DNA of 64,000 nt from Flectobacillus major DSM 103 (GTDB lineage: Bacteria; Bacteroidota; Bacteroidia; Cytophagales; Spirosomataceae), in the NCBI RefSeq assembly GCF_000427405.1, contig NZ_KE386491.1:1-64000 (forward strand), read 5' to 3'. Positions 57,911 to 64,000 of the stretch are shown in pieces. The notes beneath the pieces were generated by a model, which did not search any database, was not told the origin of the DNA, and was given only the letters and a program-made list of their open reading frames with translations. Both the position numbers and the translations under genes were made by a program. The first letter of the stretch is position 1, and each line of letters starts with the position of its first letter.

Positions 57911-57940
57911 TTATAAAACTAAATATTTAGTTTTATAATT
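57909..57940. terminator. Perfect 32-base palindrome at the folP stop
   Basis: The sequence from 57909 to 57940 equals its own reverse complement; the folP stop codon is part of it. A related TTAGTTTTAA follows at 57947. It may be a terminator hairpin or a binding site for a dimeric protein. Confidence 0.5.
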
Positions 57941-58018
57941 AAAAAATTAGTTTTAATATTGGGTAAGTAATCTTTCATACAGATACTTACCTTTTTTTAT
58001 GACTAAAATTAAACGACT

Positions 58019-59275
58019 ATGAAAAAAATAGTACAGCGTTTTGGGGTTATCATACTCATGATAGCAAACTATGCAGCCTTATCACAGACTGTATCTACCA
58101 CGTGGCAAGAATATCTGTCGCAGGGCTTGTATGCCAAGGCCATAGATATACTGAGTGTCGATCTGGATACCAGCAATACAGAACATCTTACTAAATTGGC
58201 CCATTGTCATGCCAAGCTTGGTCATATTCCACAAGCCAAAAAGTTCTACAAGCTGGCTCATAAAATTAATGCCAGTGCCTTAGACGTAAATTTGCAATTA
58301 GCCTATTTGTCAGAAAAAGAAGGAAACTGGAGCAATGCTTTGTTGTATTACAAACACCTCAATACCTTAGACTCAACTAACCCTTATTATTACAAAGAAA
58401 TAGCCAAAGTACTGGTACGTCAACGAAAAGAAGAGGAGGGCATAAAGTATTTGTTAAAAGCCCTGAAAATAGACTCTTTGGATATTGATGGTATTGCCGA
58501 TGTTGCCAATTTGTACCTCAACGATGCCAAAGAAGAACAAGCCGATCCATTTATCAAGAAAGGAATCGCTCTGGATAGTAACTCTATCCGTATGCGTCAG
58601 CTTCGTGCAAGGTTCAATTATAGAATTGGGAATTTTGATAGAGTTCGCCACGATTTAACATTTACGCTTGCCCAAGGGGATTCTACCGTTTTATTTCAAC
58701 GCCTGCTCGGAACAGCCTATTATTATTTAGATAGTATTCCGCAAGCAGTAAAGACTTTTCAACGTTTGCTCGATAAAGGAGAAGATGTCGAATTTGTGAG
58801 AGCGGGGTTGGGGTATGCTCAACTCAAAATGAATAATGAAATGATAGAACACCATGGTTTTGCAAACTTGCGAGAAGCCATCCATTTGGGTACTTCCGAG
58901 CGTATTCCTGATTATAGAATAGCTCAGGCCGAAATGTTTGACAAATGGGGACAAACTCAGTCTGCTTTCAAAGAGTTTAAAGCGATTTATGATACTTTTC
59001 AGCGACCAAAGGCCCTATTGAAAATGGCCGAAATCCAAGATAGACGCTTGAACGACAAAGAGTTGTCACTGATTTATTACCAAGAATATGTGCGTGTTTG
59101 TAGCATTCAGAAAAAGCCCCATGCCGATTGCAAGGCTATAGCAAGTGCTGTAGAGCGTATCAAATTCTTAAATCCACAAAGTAAAAGTAGCATACCACAA
59201 AATATGGTAGCCTCAATCGTAAAAGACTCTAGCGTTGTAGTAAAAGATACCCTCAAAGTAGAAGGGAACGAATAA
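58019..59275 (+). CDS. Secreted tetratricopeptide-repeat protein
   Basis: The 418-residue protein has a signal peptide (VQRFGVIILMIANYAALSQ) and about nine TPR units from residue 30 to 340, for example LTKLAHCHAKLGHIPQAKKFY, ALLYYKHLNTLDSTNP and QAVKTFQRLLDKGED. TPR proteins mediate protein-protein contacts; here probably in the periplasm or on the outer membrane. The C-terminus is Ser/Val/Lys-rich and possibly disordered. No enzyme domain is present. Its partner is unknown. Confidence 0.88.
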   Translation: MKKIVQRFGVIILMIANYAALSQTVSTTWQEYLSQGLYAKAIDILSVDLDTSNTEHLTKLAHCHAKLGHIPQAKKFYKLAHKINASALDVNLQLAYLSEKEGNWSNALLYYKHLNTLDSTNPYYYKEIAKVLVRQRKEEEGIKYLLKALKIDSLDIDGIADVANLYLNDAKEEQADPFIKKGIALDSNSIRMRQLRARFNYRIGNFDRVRHDLTFTLAQGDSTVLFQRLLGTAYYYLDSIPQAVKTFQRLLDKGEDVEFVRAGLGYAQLKMNNEMIEHHGFANLREAIHLGTSERIPDYRIAQAEMFDKWGQTQSAFKEFKAIYDTFQRPKALLKMAEIQDRRLNDKELSLIYYQEYVRVCSIQKKPHADCKAIASAVERIKFLNPQSKSSIPQNMVASIVKDSSVVVKDTLKVEGNE

Positions 59276-59281
59276 TATATC

Positions 59282-59313
59282 TAGGGCGAGGATTCAGTAA
59301 AATACTCGCCCTA
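59282..59313. terminator. Hairpin between converging genes
   Basis: TAGGGCGAG pairs with CTCGCCCTA (9 bp, 14-base loop) between the TPR gene and the acyltransferase gene. Confidence 0.6.
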
Positions 59314-59316
59314 AAA

Positions 59317-60159
59317 CTACACTCTTTTATGCTTGAAGCGTCTGTGCGACCATAACCAATCGGAGGGGTTTTCTTTTATGGACCTTTCCAGTGCTTTTAC
59401 ATACGCCTCCGTGATTTCGCCTTGTGCAATATTGCTATAAGGCCGTTCTATTAAAGTAGAGTAATTTAAAATGTATGAACCTCTTTTTTTTCTAATCAAT
59501 TCGCCATAAACAACGGGGTAATTGAAGCTTCTGGCCATTTTTTCAGTTCCCGTAAAAAAATCCGTTTCTTGATTGAGAAAGGTTGTCCAATGAGCCACCT
59601 CTGGGGTTTCGGCGGCTTGGTCTGAGATAATCCCCAAAATTCTGGATTGTCCTTTTTTCTTAATCACTTCCCGTAGTGTTTGTTTCATCGGAATAGGCTG
59701 AATCCCAAACCTTGAGCGAATTGTAAACATGAGTTTATCAAAAAACTTGTTAGAAAGAGGTTTGTAAATGACATCGCAAGGAATACCACTTTGGATAGTA
59801 CGAGGTGGGATAATCTCCCAGCAGTTGAGGTGATTTGACAAAATCAAGATAACCTCATTTTGTTCATGATAAGACAAAAGTTGTTCCATTCCACGTACTT
59901 CTACCATATTCTCTAATTCTTTTCCCGAAATAGTAAGTAATTTTAGGGTTTCAACGATAGTATCACAAAGGTTACGATAAAACCCTTTGGTTAATTGGGC
60001 AATTTCAGTGTCGTTTTTTTCAGGGAAAGCATTTTTTAGGTTCATAACTACTACTTTCTTTCGATAGCCAATTACATAAAATGTAATCAAATAAAGAAAA
60101 TCAGCAAGAGCATAAAGAATACCGAAAGGTAAATACGACAAGAAACGAAAAAAAAGCAT
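59317..60159 (-). CDS. LpxL/HtrB-type lysophospholipid acyltransferase
   Basis: The 280-residue inner-membrane protein adds acyl chains, most likely to the lipid A precursor, in the LpxL/HtrB manner. It has an N-terminal hydrophobic anchor (FGILYALADFLYLITFYVIG) and the catalytic H-x4-D/E motif as SNHLNCWEI (about 104-112). A second block, GIISDQAAETPE (about 188-199), is characteristic of lipid A acyltransferases. Which position it acylates cannot be decided. Single gene. Confidence 0.9.
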   Translation of the reverse strand: MLFFRFLSYLPFGILYALADFLYLITFYVIGYRKKVVVMNLKNAFPEKNDTEIAQLTKGFYRNLCDTIVETLKLLTISGKELENMVEVRGMEQLLSYHEQNEVILILSNHLNCWEIIPPRTIQSGIPCDVIYKPLSNKFFDKLMFTIRSRFGIQPIPMKQTLREVIKKKGQSRILGIISDQAAETPEVAHWTTFLNQETDFFTGTEKMARSFNYPVVYGELIRKKRGSYILNYSTLIERPYSNIAQGEITEAYVKALERSIKENPSDWLWSHRRFKHKRV

Positions 60160-60388
60160 AGTAATTGGATTATGTGAAAAATGTTAAAGATGAAAAGACC
60201 TGTCCTCAAGAAACTCCGTACATCATTTTAACACAAGAGATTTTAGTCACCAAATATTTAGGATATATACATAGCATATTCCAAAACAAATTTGGAATTT
60301 TTACAAAAATAGGGTTGAAAAAGTCAAAAAAAGCGTAAAAAATGGCTGAAAATTTGAATTTATACCCCTAATACATTATTTTAGATAA

Positions 60389-60997
60389 ATGATTATTGAT
60401 TTACATTACCTCCCCAGTCTCGAATACTTTGCTTGTATCCTACAACACGATACAATCACAATAGAGGCACATGAGTATTACGAAAAGCAAAGTTACCGAA
60501 ATCGTTGTAAAATTCTTGCTTCAAATAAAATAGATATACTATCGATACCAGTACAGAATGGTAATTCGAAGGTATTAATTCGAGATTTAAAGATAGAATA
60601 TCGCCAAGAATGGTTGCGTCGGCATTGGGGTGCTATTTATTCGGCGTACGGGAAATCACCATTTTTTGAATATTATGCTGATTTTTTTGCAACCGTTTTT
60701 GAAAAAAAGACTGACTTTTTGTTCGATTTTAATTTAGAGTTACTGACAATTTGTCTGAAACTTTTAAAAGTAGAAAAAAAGATTATTTTTACAGAAGAAT
60801 ACCAAAAAGTAGCTCAAAACGATTACCGAGGGCAAATACATCCCAAAAGGGACTACGCACTCAATAATATTTATCAGCCAATTGCGTACCGCCAAAATTT
60901 TGGCAATGAATTTGAGCCTAACCTTTCTATAATAGACTTGTTGTTTTGTCAAGGAAATCAGGCAGTAAAGGTACTTGAGCATTCTATCACGAAATGA
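60389..60997 (+). CDS. WbqC family protein
   Basis: The 202-residue protein is a WbqC-family member: begins LHYLPSLEYFACILQHDTI and contains SYRNRCKILASN and LRRHWGAIYSAYGKSPFFEYY. Related proteins occur in O-antigen gene clusters and are thought to be enzymes of nucleotide-sugar modification, but direct proof is scarce. Here it stands alone between the acyltransferase and clpC, so the lipopolysaccharide link is only suggestive. Confidence 0.88.
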   Translation: MIIDLHYLPSLEYFACILQHDTITIEAHEYYEKQSYRNRCKILASNKIDILSIPVQNGNSKVLIRDLKIEYRQEWLRRHWGAIYSAYGKSPFFEYYADFFATVFEKKTDFLFDFNLELLTICLKLLKVEKKIIFTEEYQKVAQNDYRGQIHPKRDYALNNIYQPIAYRQNFGNEFEPNLSIIDLLFCQGNQAVKVLEHSITK

Positions 60998-61088
60998 ACA
61001 AAGTTGGTAGATTAAGTGTTATTATCGTAGTTTGAAGGTTTTAATTAGTGTACGCTTTTAAACTATTAACCAGAAAAAACTCTTTCGC

Positions 61089-63632
61089 ATGGAGGCAAAA
61101 TTTTCAAACAGAGTTAAGGAAGTCATCTCGCTTGCCCGTGAGGAAGCAATCAGGCTGGGTCATGATTACATAGGCACGGAACACCTCGTTTTAGGTATGA
61201 TTCGTGAAGGCGAAGGAATTGCACTCGAACTTATCAAAAAATGTGGAGTGGTTCTCGACGACCTACGTGTTACGATTGAACAAGCTACCCAAGGTGTAGC
61301 TCGCTCTAATTACACCATCAAGAACAAGCAAGATATTCCATTATCTCGTCAGGCAGAAAAAGTGCTTAGAGTAACATACTTAGAAGCACGCATTTTTAAA
61401 ACAAATCTCGTTGGAACAGAACATTTGCTCATGGCAATTCTTAGAGATGAGGATAATTTGGCTAGACAAATTTTAGAGAAGTTCCAAATCAATTATGAAC
61501 TGATAAAGGATATGGTCGAATATCAATCTAACCCTAATATTAAGTCGGGGCCGTCTGATACTGACGACAACGATGATGACGCAAGATCTTTTGCGGGTGG
61601 AACTGGCATGGGTAGTGGTGCAACAGCTAATAAAGGTGCCGAGAAATCTAAAACACCAGTATTAGATAATTTTGGTCGTGATCTTACTAAAATTGCTGAG
61701 GCAGGAAAACTAGACCCAATTGTTGGTCGTGAAAAAGAAATCGAACGTGTTGCTCAAATCCTTTCTCGTCGCAAGAAAAACAACCCTATCTTGATTGGTG
61801 AGCCGGGTGTTGGTAAAACTGCAATTGCCGAAGGTTTGGCGTTACGTATTGTTCAGAAAAAAGTATCTCGTGTACTTTTTGGGAAAAGAGTAGTTACCCT
61901 AGATTTGGCTTCATTGGTGGCTGGTACAAAATACCGAGGCCAGTTTGAGGAAAGAATGAAGGCGGTAATGAATGAATTAGAAAAATCACCAGATGTAATC
62001 CTATTTATCGACGAATTACACACAATCGTTGGTGCTGGTGGTGCATCAGGTTCATTGGATGCCTCAAATATGTTCAAGCCTGCGTTGGCTCGTGGCGATA
62101 TCCAAGTTATCGGAGCTACTACGCTTGATGAATATCGTCAATATATCGAAAAAGACGGTGCTTTGGCTCGTCGTTTCCAAACGGTTATGGTAGATGCCAC
62201 TACAGTGGAGGAAACAATCGAAATCTTGAACAATATTAAAGATAAATACGAAGATCATCACCACGTAACTTATACCGATGAGGCTATCGAGCAAGCCGTG
62301 AAATTGTCAGAACGTTATATCTCTGACCGTTTCTTGCCAGATAAAGCTATCGACGTGTTGGACGAAGTGGGGGCTCGTGTACATATTTCTAATATTACTG
62401 TTCCCGACGATATCGTCGCTTTGGAAGCAGCTATTGAGAATATCAAGAAAGAAAAAAATGCGGTAGTAAAATCACAAAAATACGAAGAGGCTGCTCAGCT
62501 AAGAGACCGTGAAAAACGTTTATTAGAGCAACTCGACCGTGCAAAACGTGATTGGGAAGAAGATACCAAACGTCGTCGTTATACTGTGTCTGAAGAAAGC
62601 GTAGCGGAGGTAATTGCTCAGATGACAGGTATTCCTGTAAGCCGTGTAGCAGCTACTGAAGGTCAGAAGCTGTTGAATATGAACGAAGAGCTTAAAGGTA
62701 AAGTGATTGGTCAAGACCAAGCCATTATCAAGCTCGTGAAGGCTATTCAACGTACAAGAGTAGGCTTGAAAGACCCTAAAAAACCAATTGGTTCATTTAT
62801 TTTCCTAGGCCCAACAGGGGTTGGTAAAACAGAATTGGCCAAAGTATTAGCTCATTATTTATTTGATAAAGACGACGCTCTAGTAAGAATAGACATGAGT
62901 GAGTACATGGAGAAATTTAGTGTATCTCGCTTGATTGGAGCACCTCCAGGTTATGTTGGTTATGAAGAAGGGGGACAATTAACCGAAAAAATCCGTCGCA
63001 AGCCGTATGCAGTGGTATTGTTGGATGAAATTGAAAAAGCTCACCCTGATGTATTCAACTTGTTGTTGCAGGTACTCGACGATGGTATCTTGACTGATGG
63101 TTTGGGTCGTAGAGTAGACTTTAGAAATACCATCATTATCATGACTTCAAATATCGGGGTTCGTGACTTAAAAGATTTTGGAACTGGAATTGGTTTCTCA
63201 ACAAAAGCTAAAGCCGACAATGTCGACGATGCAATGAAAAGTACTATCCAGAATGCTTTGAGAAAAGCATTTTCTCCAGAATTCCTCAACCGTTTGGATG
63301 ATGTAATCGTGTTCAACTCGCTTGAACGTGAACATATTCACCAAATTATTGATTTGATGTTGAAGAAACTATTCAATAGAATCTCGGCATTGGGGTATCA
63401 GGTAGAATTAACTGAGAAAGCGAAAGATTTCTTGGCCGAAAAAGGTTATGACCAACAATATGGTGCAAGACCACTCAATAGAGCTATTCAACGCTATTTG
63501 GAAGACCCTGTAGCAGAAGAAATCTTAAAAGGAGATTTGGCAGAAGGTGATGTTATCTTAGCTGATTATTCGGGAGAAGGCGATGCTCTGACTTTGTCAA
63601 GAACATCTACAACCGCAATCACTGAGGAATAA
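61089..63632 (+). CDS. clpC: ATP-dependent Clp protease ATP-binding subunit ClpC
   Basis: ClpC is the Hsp100 unfoldase that feeds substrates to ClpP. The 847 residues hold two N-terminal Clp_N repeats (about 1-150), a first AAA+ domain with GEPGVGKTA and the Walker [11 protein letters not shown], a middle UVR-like region with [19 protein letters not shown] (about 455-473), and a second AAA+ domain with [12 protein letters not shown] and [14 protein letters not shown]. The middle domain without a long coiled coil makes it ClpC rather than ClpB. A strong terminator follows. clpP is not in the window. Confidence 0.96.
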   Translation: MEAKFSNRVKEVISLAREEAIRLGHDYIGTEHLVLGMIREGEGIALELIKKCGVVLDDLRVTIEQATQGVARSNYTIKNKQDIPLSRQAEKVLRVTYLEARIFKTNLVGTEHLLMAILRDEDNLARQILEKFQINYELIKDMVEYQSNPNIKSGPSDTDDNDDDARSFAGGTGMGSGATANKGAEKSKTPVLDNFGRDLTKIAEAGKLDPIVGREKEIERVAQILSRRKKNNPILIGEPGVGKTAIAEGLALRIVQKKVSRVLFGKRVVTLDLASLVAGTKYRGQFEERMKAVMNELEKSPDVILFIDELHTIVGAGGASGSLDASNMFKPALARGDIQVIGATTLDEYRQYIEKDGALARRFQTVMVDATTVEETIEILNNIKDKYEDHHHVTYTDEAIEQAVKLSERYISDRFLPDKAIDVLDEVGARVHISNITVPDDIVALEAAIENIKKEKNAVVKSQKYEEAAQLRDREKRLLEQLDRAKRDWEEDTKRRRYTVSEESVAEVIAQMTGIPVSRVAATEGQKLLNMNEELKGKVIGQDQAIIKLVKAIQRTRVGLKDPKKPIGSFIFLGPTGVGKTELAKVLAHYLFDKDDALVRIDMSEYMEKFSVSRLIGAPPGYVGYEEGGQLTEKIRRKPYAVVLLDEIEKAHPDVFNLLLQVLDDGILTDGLGRRVDFRNTIIIMTSNIGVRDLKDFGTGIGFSTKAKADNVDDAMKSTIQNALRKAFSPEFLNRLDDVIVFNSLEREHIHQIIDLMLKKLFNRISALGYQVELTEKAKDFLAEKGYDQQYGARPLNRAIQRYLEDPVAEEILKGDLAEGDVILADYSGEGDALTLSRTSTTAITEE

Positions 63633-63652
63633 TCTTTGGTAGAATATATCAT

Positions 63653-63683
63653 AAAAAGGCTGCCCGAAAGGGTAGCCTTTTTG
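63653..63683 (+). terminator. Rho-independent terminator after clpC
   Basis: AAAAAGGCTGCCC pairs with GGGTAGCCTTTTT around a GAAA tetraloop, 21 bases after the stop. Confidence 0.92.
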
Positions 63684-63775
63684 TTGTTATGTATCAACAC
63701 GATGCCAAACAGTATTTATAACCCCTAACATTGCGAAAATACATAGGGAAGAGCTAGCCTTAGAAAACTTAGTTT

Positions 63776-63943
63776 TTACTTGCAAACGCCACATGTACCC
63801 CCATTTTTGGCACAATGCTTACAGTATTTACAATTTTTACAAACAGAACAGCTTTTTGAACCAGAACAACCACGACGACTAACTTCGCCAATCATTGTGA
63901 ATGAGGTTGTTAATAATAAGAAAGCAATAATTGTTTTTTTCAT
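63776..63943 (-). CDS. Secreted cysteine-rich micropeptide
   Basis: This 55-residue ORF reads MKKTIIAFLLLTTSFTMIGE at its start, a good signal peptide, followed by a mature part with eight cysteines, five of them in a strict CxxC ladder (C32, C35, C38, C41, C44: CSVCKNCKYCKHC), then C51 and C54. The residues between are mostly Lys, Ser, Asn and His. The pattern suits metal binding or a disulfide-rich extracellular peptide, but I recognise no family. It is below common ORF-length cut-offs. Whether it is translated is not proven, though the signal peptide and cysteine spacing would be unlikely by chance. Confidence 0.7.
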   Translation of the reverse strand: MKKTIIAFLLLTTSFTMIGEVSRRGCSGSKSCSVCKNCKYCKHCAKNGGTCGVCK

Positions 63944-64000
63944 AGCTTAACGGTTTGATTTATGTGTTAGTATTGTATTAAGAAACTGTCTAGTTTTGCA

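Noticed and set aside
1-64000. CRISPR array, prophage, insertion sequence, tRNA or rRNA
   Set aside because: No regularly spaced repeats, transposase or phage genes, and no tRNA or rRNA sequence was recognised; tmRNA is the only RNA gene supported.

Overview
The window comes from a low-GC member of the Bacteroidota, most likely class Cytophagia (Spirosomaceae/Cytophagaceae-like; I cannot fix the genus from sequence alone). The evidence is -7 promoter elements of the TAnnTTTG type in front of many genes, a type IX secretion C-terminal sorting domain, a one-protein hybrid two-component system, DUF5916, DUF1599, DUF2723 and BT_3928-type proteins, a TonB-dependent receptor, and a tmRNA whose tag ends GNTQYAMAA. 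There are no rRNA or tRNA genes, no insertion sequences, no CRISPR array and no prophage.

Layout. 0-8.8 kb is housekeeping: dnaA, a small secreted protein, pheS, a large DUF2723/TMEM260-type membrane glycosyltransferase, and a reverse-strand grpE-dnaJ pair. 8.9-12.8 kb is one giant secreted gene with two SGNH-esterase-like modules (the second lacks its catalytic residues), fibronectin III domains and a sorting domain, followed by queG. 14-24.3 kb is the most accessory-looking stretch. It holds a GntR-type regulator with a sugar-binding-protein-like sensor domain, a mini surface protein with a tail-fibre-like C-terminus, a secreted lipase-like hydrolase, a stand-alone copy of the same sensor domain without its DNA-binding part, and a 1360-residue hybrid two-component regulator. 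24.4-28.5 kb carries a zinc phospholipase C/S1-P1-like protein, a GNAT acetyltransferase, a ferritin-like diiron protein, an unknown protein, a YfcE-type phosphoesterase and an orphan GroES-like protein. 28.5-29.6 kb is a gene-poor kilobase with what looks like decayed small membrane-protein sequence.

29.6-41.3 kb has a TonB receptor, ssrA (tmRNA), a phytanoyl-CoA dioxygenase-like gene, an AlbA_2 protein, a galactose block (LacI-type regulator divergent from galK-galT, with a good palindromic operator candidate between them), a dihaem cytochrome c, threonine aldolase and an EamA exporter. 41.4-55.6 kb has a DUF5916 outer-membrane protein, two LytS/LytTR two-component pairs, proS, a Tyr/Gly/Ser/Asn-rich lipoprotein, an OmpP1/FadL-like barrel, aroK, a DoxX-like protein and DUF1599. 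55.7-64 kb has an erythromycin-esterase-like secreted protein, folP, a TPR protein, an LpxL-like acyltransferase, WbqC, clpC and a 55-residue secreted cysteine-rich peptide.

Genes that work together: grpE-dnaJ (Hsp70 cofactors), galK-galT with their regulator (Leloir pathway), the two LytS/LytTR pairs, and, by inference only, the 14-24 kb cluster in which two related ligand-sensing proteins and a hybrid sensor-regulator flank two secreted proteins. Most gene pairs are separated by convincing hairpin terminators, many of them bidirectional, so most genes here are probably transcribed singly.
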